This document shows positions 6,959 to 15,851 of a stretch of 64,000 nucleotides of DNA, in pieces. The stretch covers positions 124,001 to 188,000 of the forward strand of contig JAHDEJ010000005.1 of the NCBI GenBank assembly GCA_020628865.1. The letters are read 5' to 3'. The DNA comes from Acidimicrobiales bacterium. GTDB taxonomy: Bacteria > Actinomycetota > Acidimicrobiia > Acidimicrobiales > SHLQ01. Position 1 is the first letter of the stretch; each line of letters begins with the position of its first letter. Both the position numbers and the translations under genes were made by a program. The notes beneath the pieces were generated by a model. The model made no database searches. It was not told the DNA's origin and saw only the letters and a program-made list of their open reading frames with translations.

Positions 6959-7438
6959 TCAGCTGGCCCAGTCGGCGGCCAACGACGCGAGCTCGACCGC
7001 CACGACGGCGGCTTCCTCGCCCACGTTGTGCCCACCGGGTCCTTCCGAGCGTGCGTTGGCCTGGTCGACGTTCTCGACGGTCAGTACACCGAAGCCGACG
7101 GGAACGCCGGTCTCGAGCTGGACGTCCTGGATGCCGCGACCGCATTCGTTGGCGACGAGTTCGTAGTGGGTGGTTTCACCACGGATGACCGCTCCGACGA
7201 CGACGATGCCGTCGATTCGGCCGCTGCCGGCGATGAGGCGGGCCGCCATAGGCAACTCGAATGCGCCGGGAACGCTGACCTGTTCGATGTGGCTCACACC
7301 GAAGGACTCGAGGCCGCGCACGGCGCCGTCGACCAGCCGGTCGACGATCGCGGCGTTCCATCGTGACGCAATGATCGCAATACGGAGACCCGACCCGTCG
7401 AGATCCGGTGTGGAGGCTCGTTCGTCGCCGGATGCCAT
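6959..7438 (-). CDS. ribH: 6,7-dimethyl-8-ribityllumazine synthase
   Basis: 159 residues, typical length. Family motifs are IAIIASRWNAAIVDRLVDGA, the substrate loop VPGAFELPMAA, VVVGAVIRGETTHYE and the catalytic-region GFGVLTVEN. Lumazine synthase condenses 5-amino-6-ribitylamino-uracil with 3,4-dihydroxy-2-butanone 4-phosphate, the penultimate riboflavin step, usually in a cytoplasmic icosahedral or pentameric shell. The ATG overlaps the ribBA stop by one base. Last gene of ribE-ribBA-ribH and under the FMN riboswitch if the transcript is continuous. Confidence 0.97.
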   Translation of the reverse strand: MASGDERASTPDLDGSGLRIAIIASRWNAAIVDRLVDGAVRGLESFGVSHIEQVSVPGAFELPMAARLIAGSGRIDGIVVVGAVIRGETTHYELVANECGRGIQDVQLETGVPVGFGVLTVENVDQANARSEGPGGHNVGEEAAVVAVELASLAADWAS

Positions 7439-8679
7439 CAGTTGTCCTCCCCGAACATGTGGCCCATGCGGTCACGCTTCGTCGTCAGGTACCGCTCGTT
7501 GTTGGCGGTCATCGCCGTCTCGATGGCGACCCGTTCGGTGATTTCGAGGCCGTAGCCTTCGAGGCCGCCGTACTTGGCCGGGTTGTTGGTCATGAGCCGC
7601 ATCGAGCTCACGCCGAGGTCGGCGAGGATGTTGGCGCCGACCCCGTATTCGCGGGAGTCGACGGGGAGACCCTGAGCGGTGTTCGCATCGACGGTGTCCA
7701 TGCCCTCGTCCTGCAGACCGTAGGCACGGATCTTGTGGCCGATACCGATGCCACGACCCTCGTGGCCGCGAAGGTACACGAGCACGCCAGTTCCTTCCTC
7801 GGCGATCATGCGCAACGCCGTCCGCAGCTGTGGTCCACAGTCGCAGCGTTCGGAAGCGAGGATGTCGCCGGTGAGGCATTCCGAGTGCACACGAACGAGC
7901 GGCACGTTTTCGCCGCTCAGATCGCCCATCGTGTAGGCGAGGTGCTCTTCGCCGTCGACGATGCTGCGATAGGCGTGGGCCGTGAACTCACCGAACTCGG
8001 TGGGGATCGCGGCTTCGGCGAAGTGCTCGACCAGCTTCTCGCTCTTGCGGCGGTAGCGGATCAGGTCGGCGATCGAGATGAGCTTCAGGCCGTGCTCGTC
8101 CGCGAACGCCCGACACTCGGGCAGGCGCTTCATCGTGCCGTCGTCGTTGACGATCTCGCACAACGCACCGACCGGTGGAAGGTCGGCCATGCGGCAGAGG
8201 TCGATGGCGGCCTCGGTGTGACCGGCTCGCTTGAGCACACCGGCACCGCGGGCTCGGAGCGGGAAGATGTGCCCCGGTCGGGCCAGGTCGCCGGCGACGG
8301 TGTTCGGATCCGACAGGGCCCGCAGCGTGCGAGCCCGGTCGCCGGCGGAGATACCGGTCGTGCAGCCTTCGATGAGGTCGACGGTGACCGTGAAGGCGGT
8401 GCGGTGCGATTCGGTGTTCTCGGCCACCATCAGCGGCAGACGGAGCCGGTCGGCGAGGTCGTCGAGCATCGGCGCGCAGATCACACCGGAGGTGTGGCGA
8501 ATCATGAACGCCATCTGCTCTTCGGTGAGGTTGGCGCCCGCGATGATGAGGTCACCCTCGTTCTCGCGGTCTTCGTCGTCGACCACCACGACGAACTTTC
8601 CGGCAGCGAAGTCGGCGAGTGCGTCTTCGATCGGGTCGAGCATGGTGTCGGTGGAGGTGGGGGAATCGGTTGTGGTCAT
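7438..8679 (-). CDS. ribBA: Bifunctional DHBP synthase / GTP cyclohydrolase II
   Basis: 413 residues. The N-terminal half (about 15-205) is 3,4-dihydroxy-2-butanone 4-phosphate synthase, with [15 protein letters not shown] and the HTEAAIDL motif. The C-terminal half is GTP cyclohydrolase II, with the zinc-binding [15 protein letters not shown] and the [17 protein letters not shown] loop. The protein therefore supplies both precursors of the riboflavin pathway, from ribulose 5-phosphate and GTP. Both halves retain their key residues. Start ATG 8679 overlaps the ribE stop (ATGA), implying coupled translation. Confidence 0.97.
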   Translation of the reverse strand: MTTTDSPTSTDTMLDPIEDALADFAAGKFVVVVDDEDRENEGDLIIAGANLTEEQMAFMIRHTSGVICAPMLDDLADRLRLPLMVAENTESHRTAFTVTVDLIEGCTTGISAGDRARTLRALSDPNTVAGDLARPGHIFPLRARGAGVLKRAGHTEAAIDLCRMADLPPVGALCEIVNDDGTMKRLPECRAFADEHGLKLISIADLIRYRRKSEKLVEHFAEAAIPTEFGEFTAHAYRSIVDGEEHLAYTMGDLSGENVPLVRVHSECLTGDILASERCDCGPQLRTALRMIAEEGTGVLVYLRGHEGRGIGIGHKIRAYGLQDEGMDTVDANTAQGLPVDSREYGVGANILADLGVSSMRLMTNNPAKYGGLEGYGLEITERVAIETAMTANNERYLTTKRDRMGHMFGEDN

Positions 8680-9281
8680 GAGTTCACCTGTCGGAGGTTC
8701 AGCTGGCGTTCGACGTACTTGGCAAGCACGTCGACTTCAAGGTTGACGAGGTCACCGACGGCCCGTTCGCCGAGCGTGGTGACCGATGCGGTGTGGGGAA
8801 TGACCGCGATGGAGAAGGCGTCGTCGGAGAGGGAGGCCACCGTCAGGCTGATGCCGTCGACGGTGATGGACCCCTTCTCGACCACGTACCGGGCCGTCTG
8901 TTCATCGAGTCCGAAGTGGTACTCGAACGATCCGTCATCGAGGCTGTCGACGCGCGTGATCGTGGTCGTGCCATCGACGTGACCCTGCACGATGTGACCG
9001 CCGAGGCGATCGTGGGCCCGAACCGAACGTTCGAGATTCACCGCGCTTCCCGGCTCGAGCGTGCCGAGACTCGATCGATCCATGGTCTCCGGGACCGCAT
9101 CGATCGCGAACGACTCGTCGTCGAAGTCGACGACGGTCAGGCATACGCCGTTGACCGCGATGGACGCGCCCATCGTGACGTCATCAAGGACGGTGGAGGC
9201 CGCAATGCGCAGCCGTACACCGTCACCAACAGGTTCGAGTGCGAGCACGCGCCCACACTCTTCCACCAATCCGGTGAACAT
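8676..9281 (-). CDS. ribE: Riboflavin synthase alpha subunit
   Basis: 201 residues with the two-lobed repeat of riboflavin synthase: [12 protein letters not shown] at the N-terminus, NGVCLTVVD and [12 protein letters not shown] in the first barrel, and [10 protein letters not shown] in the second. It dismutates two 6,7-dimethyl-8-ribityllumazine molecules to riboflavin. It is the first gene after the FMN riboswitch. A GAGGAG ribosome-binding site 5 nt before ATG 9281 lies at the very end of the riboswitch. Confidence 0.97.
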   Translation of the reverse strand: MFTGLVEECGRVLALEPVGDGVRLRIAASTVLDDVTMGASIAVNGVCLTVVDFDDESFAIDAVPETMDRSSLGTLEPGSAVNLERSVRAHDRLGGHIVQGHVDGTTTITRVDSLDDGSFEYHFGLDEQTARYVVEKGSITVDGISLTVASLSDDAFSIAVIPHTASVTTLGERAVGDLVNLEVDVLAKYVERQLNLRQVNS

Positions 9282-9286
9282 ACAGT

Positions 9287-9430
9287 CTCCTCTCCCATCC
9301 GGACTCTTACCGTCGGCCCAAGGAATCTCACCTGGTCAGCCGCCCGTGGAGTGCACGGAGGCTCGCGGGCTTGTCGCAATCGCTTGCGCATCACCGCCGG
9401 TCGGGACTTACACCCCTACCCCGAGGAATT
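9287..9430 (-). promoter_or_regulatory. FMN riboswitch (RFN element) controlling ribE-ribBA-ribH
   Basis: Read on the minus strand, the segment carries the conserved RFN blocks in order: TAGGGGTGTAAGTCCCGACC then GGCGGT, AGCCCGCGAGC, GGTGAGATTCC, GGCCGACGGT, and AGTCCGGATGGGAGAGGA. Its 3' end runs into the GAGGAG Shine-Dalgarno of ribE. I see no separate U-tract terminator, so control is probably at translation initiation: FMN binding would hide the ribosome-binding site. Confidence 0.95.
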
Positions 9431-9464
9431 ATTCAGTTGTCCACTCAGGGTGCCCCGGTTTCGA

Positions 9465-10685
9465 TCAGGGAGCAACTCGGGTGGGGGAATCCGCGACGAG
9501 GCTCGTATCGATCGTGTCGCCGGCGAGCGCGAGCACGTCTGGCGAGGCGATCACGACGCCGTCCTGGACGAGCGCGTCGTGATTGCCGAGCAGGTCCTCG
9601 CCGGAGTAGCGGTAGTTCACGAGGAGCCCGTGAGACTCCTTCATGCCCTTCGCGGAGATGTCGCCCTGCCAGTTGATTCGATCGACGCGGGCGCCGTTGC
9701 GAAGGTGGAATCGGGCGACCGGGTCCAGTGGGAGCTGGCCGCGGCGCGCTCCCAACAAGTACTGGGCACACCGGCGTTCCATCAGGTCGCGGTCGGTGGT
9801 GTCCGCATCGGGATCTTCGCCCTCGAGCCAGCCGGCGAATCCCGGGATCGGCGAGAGTGTGGCGAAGGTCGTGAGTCCCGGCATCTCGCCGGCGAGCCGC
9901 TCGGTCACCTGCTTGATGAGGAAGCTGCCGAACGAGATGCCCCGAAGGCCCGTCTGGCAGTTCGTGATCGAGTAGAAGATCGCTGCGTCGGCGTCTTCCG
10001 GTGGACCGTCCGGATTGGGAGCGTCGATCACATCCTGAATCGAGCTCGCCATGCCGTTGGTGAGTGCCACTTCGACGAAGATGACCGGCTCGCCGGGCAG
10101 CGCCGGATGGAAGAACCCGAAGGATCGACGGTCGGGCGCGAGGCGGCGGCGAAGGTCGTCCCATCCGCGGATCTCGTGGACGGCCTCGTACTCGATGAGC
10201 TTCTCGAGCACGTGGGCCGGGGTGGTCCAGTCGAGCTGTTCGAGATGGAGGAAGCCGCGGTTGAACCACGAGCGCAGCAGGTGGGACAGATCGTGTTCGA
10301 CCGGACCGAGTTCGGGGTGTGTGCGTCGACGGGCCAGCAGGGCAGTACGCATCTCGAGGAGTGCAGCGATGCCCCCCGGGGCCGTGTTCAAGGCCCGGAA
10401 GAGCGGTTGCCGTTGCGACTCGGCGGCTTCGGACAACTCGAGCATGTGTTGGGGGTTCGAGTCTTCGCGGTAGCGCTCGATCGCACCGTCGATGGCCGCC
10501 GGGTCGGGCCCGAGGTCGGTCAGCAGAAAGGTGAAGAAGGTCGTGCGCTGTTCATCGTCGAGGTCGTCCCAGCGGCGAAGCAGTTGCACTGCGAGGGCCT
10601 GGCCCGCGGTCTCGCCGCGCAGGCGGAGCAGGGCCAGCGCCGTTTGCTGGGTGACGAGGTCGAGTTGCGTCATCGCATCCAGCAT
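9465..10685 (-). CDS. Malonyl-CoA decarboxylase
   Basis: 406 residues with the MCD layout: a helical N-terminal domain (1-150) and a C-terminal acetyltransferase-like catalytic domain. Family motifs include SITNCQTGLRGISFG, FATLSPIPGFAGWL, FHLRNGARVDRINW, and near the C-terminus ISAKGMKESHGLLVNYRY. The enzyme converts malonyl-CoA to acetyl-CoA and CO2. The start is uncertain: ATG 10685 and ATG 10673 (MTQLDLV) are both possible, and neither has a good ribosome-binding site. It ends 35 nt before the FMN riboswitch on the same strand, so readthrough into the rib operon is possible. The two are otherwise unrelated. Confidence 0.9.
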   Translation of the reverse strand: MLDAMTQLDLVTQQTALALLRLRGETAGQALAVQLLRRWDDLDDEQRTTFFTFLLTDLGPDPAAIDGAIERYREDSNPQHMLELSEAAESQRQPLFRALNTAPGGIAALLEMRTALLARRRTHPELGPVEHDLSHLLRSWFNRGFLHLEQLDWTTPAHVLEKLIEYEAVHEIRGWDDLRRRLAPDRRSFGFFHPALPGEPVIFVEVALTNGMASSIQDVIDAPNPDGPPEDADAAIFYSITNCQTGLRGISFGSFLIKQVTERLAGEMPGLTTFATLSPIPGFAGWLEGEDPDADTTDRDLMERRCAQYLLGARRGQLPLDPVARFHLRNGARVDRINWQGDISAKGMKESHGLLVNYRYSGEDLLGNHDALVQDGVVIASPDVLALAGDTIDTSLVADSPTRVAP

Positions 10686-10719
10686 CGGCGGTCGCGGACG
10701 GCGGCTGAGTGATGGTCGT

Positions 10720-10755
10720 CGAAAACGCGAAGAACGGGGTCCGAAGACCCCGTTC
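10720..10755 (-). terminator. Rho-independent terminator after the LysM/BON gene
   Basis: A perfect 10-bp stem (10732-10741 with 10746-10755) has a UUCG tetraloop on the minus strand and is followed by TTCGCGTTTTCG. It lies 20 nt downstream of the Kbp-like gene and separates it from malonyl-CoA decarboxylase. Confidence 0.8.
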
Positions 10756-10775
10756 CGTCACGATTCTCGGATCGA

Positions 10776-11363
10776 TTACTGCGGGATGCGCAGCACCTGG
10801 CCCGGGAAGATTTCGTCGGGGTCCTTGAGCATTGGCTTGTTGGCCTCGAAGATCTCCGGGTAGCGGTTGCCGTCGCCGTAGGCGGCGGTGGCGATTGCCC
10901 AGAGGGTGTCGCCGGACTCGACGACGTACATCTCGGCGTCGCCGCCGTCGTCGGAGGCGACGGTCATCTCTTCGTCGACCTTCTCCACGCCGTAGGCGTT
11001 GCCAACGGCGAGGATGACACGCTCCTTGGTGGCGGAGTCGACGGCTTCACCGTCGATGAAGGCCGTGCCGTCGTCGAAGCGAATGTCGAGACCGACGACC
11101 TCGAGACCCATGTCGCGCACGTACTTCTCGAGCTCGACGGACTTCTTGGCCTCCTCGCGCTTCTCCTTCTGCTCAGCGCTGCGCTTGGCCTCGGCGGCCT
11201 TCCGCATGCGCTCCTTCGCAGCGTTGCGTCGCTTCGCCGTGGCGGCGGCGCGTTCGGCGACCTTTGCGGCCTCCTCGGCAGCTTCCTCTGCGGCAATCTC
11301 GTCGGTGCTCTTGCCGATGCCGATCTTGGCACCTGCATTGCGCACGAAATCAAATACTCCCAT
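10776..11363 (-). CDS. kbp: Kbp/YgaU-like BON-LysM protein with coiled-coil insertion
   Basis: 195 residues. The ends match the K+-binding protein Kbp (YgaU) of E. coli: MGVFDFVRNAGAKIG at the start, a BON-like domain (about 80-135) and a LysM domain (146-195) ending FEANKPMLKDPDEIFPGQV. Kbp is a cytoplasmic potassium sensor of about 149 residues. Between residues 20 and 78 this protein has an Ala/Glu/Lys/Arg-rich heptad-like segment absent from Kbp, probably a coiled coil. There is no signal peptide, so LysM is unlikely to bind exported peptidoglycan. GAGGAGG lies 6 nt upstream. It stands alone, with its own terminator. Confidence 0.8.
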   Translation of the reverse strand: MGVFDFVRNAGAKIGIGKSTDEIAAEEAAEEAAKVAERAAATAKRRNAAKERMRKAAEAKRSAEQKEKREEAKKSVELEKYVRDMGLEVVGLDIRFDDGTAFIDGEAVDSATKERVILAVGNAYGVEKVDEEMTVASDDGGDAEMYVVESGDTLWAIATAAYGDGNRYPEIFEANKPMLKDPDEIFPGQVLRIPQ

Positions 11364-11492
11364 TTTTGTCCTCCTCGGGACTTCGGCCAGCCTCGCCTCC
11401 GGCCTTTATTGCGTAACCCACCGTCAAGCAGGAACAAGGGTTTTAGCAGGTTGATTCCGAGCGTGCCCAGAAATACGGCGCAGGCGCGGTCG

Positions 11493-12998
11493 TTATTGGT
11501 ACGTGATCAGGTCGGGGACGGGGACCGTCGTGAAGTTCAGGACGTCGGCGGGGCGGAAGATGTTGGTGTCTTCGTCGATGAACAGCTTGAACCCGTTCCA
11601 GAAGGGCTCCTGGACCTGGAGAATGCCGTACGTCTGGAGCTTGATGGCCCGCCCACCGAAGCCGTCGGCGTGAATGATGGTGGCGAGACCGGGTCGATCG
11701 ATCAGGTCTTCGCGGTTCTTGATCATCCGGGTCTGGAACTGGTGGACGATGAACATCTTCTCGGGCAGGTCGTTCTGAATGACCAGGTCGGACAGCCATT
11801 CGGACACCTGATTGACTTCAGCGGCGGTGACCGATCCGACGGTCTGGCCCGGTCGTTGGGTCGGACCCATGCGCCATTCGGGGTCGAGCGCGAGCCCGAC
11901 GTGCGGCTCCAGGAGGAGCTCGCGGTACCGGACGCTCTCGGTGAAGAAGTCGCTTCGGCCCGGCTGGATGTCGAGGATGACGTAGAGGCCTTCCTCGCGG
12001 GCGACGTCGATCCATGGGCGGAGGTCGTCGATGTTTGACGGATGGCTGTAGTTGCCGTCGGCTCCTGCCGAGCCCTGGGCGACGGTCACGATCATCTCGA
12101 ATGCGCCGACGGCCGGGCGTCCGGGTTCGGAGAAGGGTGCGGCCGCAGCCTTCACTCGGGCAGCCGCTTGGACCGGTCCGGTTTCACCCAGCACACCGAG
12201 CACCGGCGTGATGTGGTTGCCGTAGTAGGCCACCACCCGAATGTCGGGGAAGAGGGCCTGGTCGGAACGTTGGACGGTCTGTTCGACGTCGGCACGGAAG
12301 GTGCGGTTCGGGCCGGCCAACACGCTGACGAGGGTGTTTCCCCAGGCTGTGGTGGTGTGATCGGGTCGGAGTCGGATGGTCTGGCCGTTGTTCCGAATCT
12401 CGACGCTGCCGGTGATGGCTTCGCCGTCGATGTGTACCTGGACCTCGAGCTGATCGATGAGGACCGGACCGTTGACGTCGATGGTCACCCAGCGGATGGC
12501 GCCGCTGTCGCGTCGCTTGACGTTGAGACGGGTGACGGCGAACCCATCCGGGTCATAGGCGTTGTCTTGCAGGACCTTCGTGGCGACGGCCCGTCGCTTG
12601 TCTCGGGGCTTGCCGTCGGTCTGGTTGTGGAGGCGACGCAGCTCTCGGAACTCCGCACGAGTCGTCGATCGACCGGCGACTTCCCTGCTGACCGTGTTGA
12701 TCCAACGGCGAAGATTCTTGTTCGCGTTCTCGAACGCCTCGCTGGAGCCGAGCACTCGAGCGGACAACTCCTGTTCCGTGAATCGACGGCCGAGCGAGTT
12801 CTCGTAGCGAGCCAACTCGTCGGCGGTGGCAGAACGTTTGAGGAAGTCGAAATGAATGTTGTTGATGTCGATGCGGTTGGCCGCCAAAACCGTGCCCGCG
12901 TCCGCTTGGGCCCCCGCAGGTTGTGCGGTCAGTGCGGCCACAGCGAGTGCTGGTGCGAGGAGGGCAAGGACCAAAAACAGATGAAAATGGCGGCGCAT
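11493..12998 (-). CDS. Secreted protein of unknown function, possible TIM-barrel-like C-terminal domain
   Basis: 501 residues. A signal peptide covers about residues 1-31 (RRHFHLFLVLALLAPALAV then an Ala-rich cleavage region). Residues 45-100 resemble a DUF4214-type helical repeat (FLKRSATADELARYE, SSEAFENANKN). Residues 150-235 are beta-rich. From about 255 (VVAYYGNHITPVLG) to the end the pattern VILDIQPGRSDF, HVGLALDPEWRMG and FIVHQFQTRMI suggests a barrel with acidic residues at strand ends, as in glycosidase-like folds. I do not recognise the family. The GH10 protein at 43892 shares only the short motif DPEWRM with it. It stands alone. Confidence 0.75.
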   Translation of the reverse strand: MRRHFHLFLVLALLAPALAVAALTAQPAGAQADAGTVLAANRIDINNIHFDFLKRSATADELARYENSLGRRFTEQELSARVLGSSEAFENANKNLRRWINTVSREVAGRSTTRAEFRELRRLHNQTDGKPRDKRRAVATKVLQDNAYDPDGFAVTRLNVKRRDSGAIRWVTIDVNGPVLIDQLEVQVHIDGEAITGSVEIRNNGQTIRLRPDHTTTAWGNTLVSVLAGPNRTFRADVEQTVQRSDQALFPDIRVVAYYGNHITPVLGVLGETGPVQAAARVKAAAAPFSEPGRPAVGAFEMIVTVAQGSAGADGNYSHPSNIDDLRPWIDVAREEGLYVILDIQPGRSDFFTESVRYRELLLEPHVGLALDPEWRMGPTQRPGQTVGSVTAAEVNQVSEWLSDLVIQNDLPEKMFIVHQFQTRMIKNREDLIDRPGLATIIHADGFGGRAIKLQTYGILQVQEPFWNGFKLFIDEDTNIFRPADVLNFTTVPVPDLITYQ

Positions 12999-13078
12999 TT
13001 GCGGAACCTATGCGACCGCGTTGGGTGGCCACGAATCCTGAGCCCGCTTTTTGTTGTTCGCCCGTGATTCGGGTCGGA

Positions 13079-13768
13079 TCAGACGAGTCCGCGAACGAAA
13101 ATGGCGATGACGACGTAGTGGCAGGCTGCGCCGCCGACGGTCAACGCGTGGAAGATCTCGTGGTAGCCGAAGTGATTCGGCCAGGGGTTGGGCCTGTGCA
13201 GCGCGTAGATGACCGCACCCAAGGTGTAGAGACCGCCACCCGCGAGCAGGAGGACGAAGCCGGGCACCCCGAGTTCGGTCCAGACGTGGTTGATGACGAA
13301 CAGCGAAGACCATCCGACGACGACGTAGGGGATCGCCACCAGGGCGTACGGTGCGTCGGTGAAGAAGAGCCGTCCCATGATGCCGAGCACGGCGCCGGTC
13401 CACACGATGGTGAAGAGGAACCACCCCGGTCCCCGGGGCAGCGCCAGCAGCGCGATGGGGGTGTGGGTGGCGGCCGTTGCGATGAAGATCATCGAGTGGT
13501 CGATTCGACGGATGATGCCGAGACCCTTCGGTCCCCAGTCGTTGCGGTGATAGAGCGCGCTGACCCCGAACAGGCCGACGATGGCAAGGCCGTAGACGGC
13601 CATGATGAAGCGGGGTGCCACGCCCGGGGTGACGACGATGAGGATCGGCGCCAGCGTCAGCGCTGACGAGAAGGCGAGGAGATGGATGAGCCCGCGGAAG
13701 CGCGGTTTCTCCTCGCCGGCCGCCCGTCGTTCTGCCGTGGATGGTGCGGAGTTGACCGTCGACGTCAT
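13079..13768 (-). CDS. Hemolysin III / PAQR-type membrane protein
   Basis: 229 residues with seven hydrophobic segments. The family histidines and acids are present: SALYHR (about 80), RRIDHSMIFI and the C-terminal HEIFHALTVGGAACHY. This is the hemolysin III/YqfA branch of the PAQR (adiponectin-receptor-like) superfamily, whose conserved His/Asp residues form a metal site. The bacterial function is poorly known, and the haemolysin name does not prove toxicity. No operon partner is evident. Confidence 0.9.
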   Translation of the reverse strand: MTSTVNSAPSTAERRAAGEEKPRFRGLIHLLAFSSALTLAPILIVVTPGVAPRFIMAVYGLAIVGLFGVSALYHRNDWGPKGLGIIRRIDHSMIFIATAATHTPIALLALPRGPGWFLFTIVWTGAVLGIMGRLFFTDAPYALVAIPYVVVGWSSLFVINHVWTELGVPGFVLLLAGGGLYTLGAVIYALHRPNPWPNHFGYHEIFHALTVGGAACHYVVIAIFVRGLV

Positions 13769-13823
13769 GGAGCCGAGTGTAGAACGAACACGCGCAAGTT
13801 ACCCGCCGGTAACCGTGATGCGC

Positions 13824-14345
13824 TCAGATCTTCAGACTGGCCACGGTGTTCTGCTCATGCTGCAGCAGCCACCGCTTCGCATCGAGCCCACCTGCGAACC
13901 CGGTCATGGATCCGTTCGTGCCGATCAGCCGATGGCAGGGAACGATGATCGAGATCGGGTTGAGTCCGGTTGCTGCGCCAACCGCACGAGCCGCCTGGGG
14001 TTTGCCGATCGTGTCGGCGAGCGAGCCGTAGCTTCGCGTCGTGCCGTAGGTGATCGTCGTGAGCGCCCGCCACACGGACCGCTGGAAGTCCGTGCCGACG
14101 ATGTCGACCGGGACCTCGAAACGCGTGCGCGCACCGGTGAAGTACTCGTCGAGCTCGCGACGGGCCTGGTCGATGATCGCGTTCGAGCCGGCATCGACCC
14201 GTTCCTTGATCGTCACCCGGCCCGGTCGTTCGTTCGGCCAGAGCACCGCTCTCACCGCCTCTGCAGACGCGATGATCGTCAACTCACCCACCGGTGAATC
14301 GTGCTCGATCCGCGCCAACGTGCCTGTCGTCGTTGCGTAGTTCAT
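13824..14345 (-). CDS. ogt: Methylated-DNA--protein-cysteine methyltransferase
   Basis: 173 residues from ATG 14345, with AAGAGGAG 6 nt upstream. The frame is open further upstream, but that part lies inside the neighbouring gene. The active-site motif IIVPCHRLIG carries the acceptor cysteine, with the preceding GTDFQRSVWRAL and the GAATGLNP wing. It removes O6-alkylguanine adducts by self-alkylation. The start overlaps the ada-alkA stop (ATGA), so the two repair genes are coupled. Mycobacteria keep a similar alkA-ogt pair. Confidence 0.95.
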   Translation of the reverse strand: MNYATTTGTLARIEHDSPVGELTIIASAEAVRAVLWPNERPGRVTIKERVDAGSNAIIDQARRELDEYFTGARTRFEVPVDIVGTDFQRSVWRALTTITYGTTRSYGSLADTIGKPQAARAVGAATGLNPISIIVPCHRLIGTNGSMTGFAGGLDAKRWLLQHEQNTVASLKI

Positions 14346-15796
14346 GCTCTCCTCTTTCCCACCGTCGCCCAGAGCATCGCCGTGACGTACGAACGCCACG
14401 GGCTCCACTGTGCGTGGCCGTTTTCGGTCGCGCCAATACGCGCGAGCTCTCGGGCGATCACGAGATCGTTGTGCAGCAGGACGTCGGGATCGCCGAGGAC
14501 TCGCATGCGGATGACGTTGACGGTCCACGGACCAACCCCGGGAAGGGCCAACAGCTGACTGGCGGTCCGGTCGCGATCGGCGACGGGATCGAGGTCGATC
14601 TCCTCGCTTGCGATCGCTCTGGCCAGCGCGCCAATCGTTGCGATTCGGCGGTTGGTGAGCCCGAGGCCGTCCAGATCTGCGTCGGCCAGAACCTCGGCTG
14701 TGGGGAACTGTCGGAACGCCGAGTCGAGTGGATGGGTCTCGCCGTGTCGTTCGACGATGCGTCCGAGCAGCGTGCGAGCGCCGGCGACCGATACCTGCTG
14801 GCCGACGATGGTGCCGACGGCACTAGCGAAGCCGTCGGTCGAGCCGGGGATCCGCACGCCCACGCCGGCGCGGAGTTCAGGGGCGAGGAGGGGGTCCGCA
14901 CCGAGGTGTTCGCCCACCCACTCGGGATCGACGTCGAGGTCGAGGAGTCGGCGGGTGCTGGCGATCGCTTCCGCAAGGTCGGCGATCGTGGTCAGCTGGA
15001 AATCGGCCGTCCAGACTTCGTCCTGGACGGACAGCGAGACGAGGCCGGGGCCGCCATGGAGTCGAAGTACTCGTTGGTGATGGTCGGAGTCGCCCGACAT
15101 GGTGCCGGGGGCGCCGTGTCCGTTCAGGAAGCCGAGAAGCCATTCGGCGTCGAGCGGACCGCGGGATGCAAGGCGAACGGACACGGCGATTCCGGTCTCG
15201 GATGCAGACGCCTCCGTGCGTCGCTTGGCCCGAAGCTGGGACGGGGTGCGGTCGTAGATCGAGCGAATGGTGTCGTTGAACTGGCGAACACTGGAGAACC
15301 CGGCAGCCCACGCGACATCGGTGATGGGCATGGAGCTTGTCTCGAGGAGGATGCGGGCGAGGTTGCCCCGGTGGGCCCGAGCGAGCGCGATCGGCGTTGC
15401 GCCCAGGTGCTCGACGAGCAGGCGGTGCAGGTGTCGTTCGCTCACGGCCAACTGGCCGGCCAGGCCGGCCACGCCGATCCGGTCCACGGCGCCCGACTCG
15501 ATCAGCCGCATGGCGCGGCCGACGAGGTCGTCGCGCACGGTCCATTCGGGCGAGCCGGGTGACGCGTCCGGTCGACATCGTTTGCACGAGCGGAAGCCGG
15601 CCGACTGGGCCGCAGCTGCGGTCGGGAAGATGCGAACATTCTCTCGCTTCGGCCGCACGGGTGCCGGACAACTGGGTCGGCAGTAGATGCCGGTCGACGT
15701 GATGCCGGCGATGAACCAGCCGTCGAAACGGGCGTCCCGACTCTGCATGGCCCGGTAGCACCGGTCGTCGTCGATGGGGGTGGCGATCTCGTTCAC
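14342..15796 (-). CDS. alkA: Ada-type regulator fused to AlkA DNA glycosylase
   Basis: 484 residues from GTG 15796, with GGAG 5 nt upstream. The frame also allows TTG 15808. The order is: Ada metal-binding domain with the four cysteines of GIYCRPSCPA and CKRC (about 38-70); AraC-type helix-turn-helix (85-190, ITDVAWAAGFSSVRQFN); AlkA N-terminal domain; and HhH-GPD glycosylase domain (about 300-480, LLALPGVGPWT, with the catalytic-position Asp in LLHNDLV). The zinc-bound cysteine can accept methyl groups and turn on transcription, while the glycosylase excises alkylated bases. This single-chain sensor-glycosylase is known from actinobacteria. Confidence 0.93.
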   Translation of the reverse strand: MNEIATPIDDDRCYRAMQSRDARFDGWFIAGITSTGIYCRPSCPAPVRPKRENVRIFPTAAAAQSAGFRSCKRCRPDASPGSPEWTVRDDLVGRAMRLIESGAVDRIGVAGLAGQLAVSERHLHRLLVEHLGATPIALARAHRGNLARILLETSSMPITDVAWAAGFSSVRQFNDTIRSIYDRTPSQLRAKRRTEASASETGIAVSVRLASRGPLDAEWLLGFLNGHGAPGTMSGDSDHHQRVLRLHGGPGLVSLSVQDEVWTADFQLTTIADLAEAIASTRRLLDLDVDPEWVGEHLGADPLLAPELRAGVGVRIPGSTDGFASAVGTIVGQQVSVAGARTLLGRIVERHGETHPLDSAFRQFPTAEVLADADLDGLGLTNRRIATIGALARAIASEEIDLDPVADRDRTASQLLALPGVGPWTVNVIRMRVLGDPDVLLHNDLVIARELARIGATENGHAQWSPWRSYVTAMLWATVGKRRA

Positions 15797-15851
15797 CTCT
15801 CCATCCAAGCGGACGGAGCCCAGCGGTACTAGCGGTTTTCAGACATCCAGG

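Noticed and set aside
8793-10712. Open frame of 639 codons on the plus strand opposite ribE, the riboswitch and malonyl-CoA decarboxylase
   Set aside because: It crosses a riboswitch and two recognised minus-strand genes. Its composition is typical of an antisense shadow.
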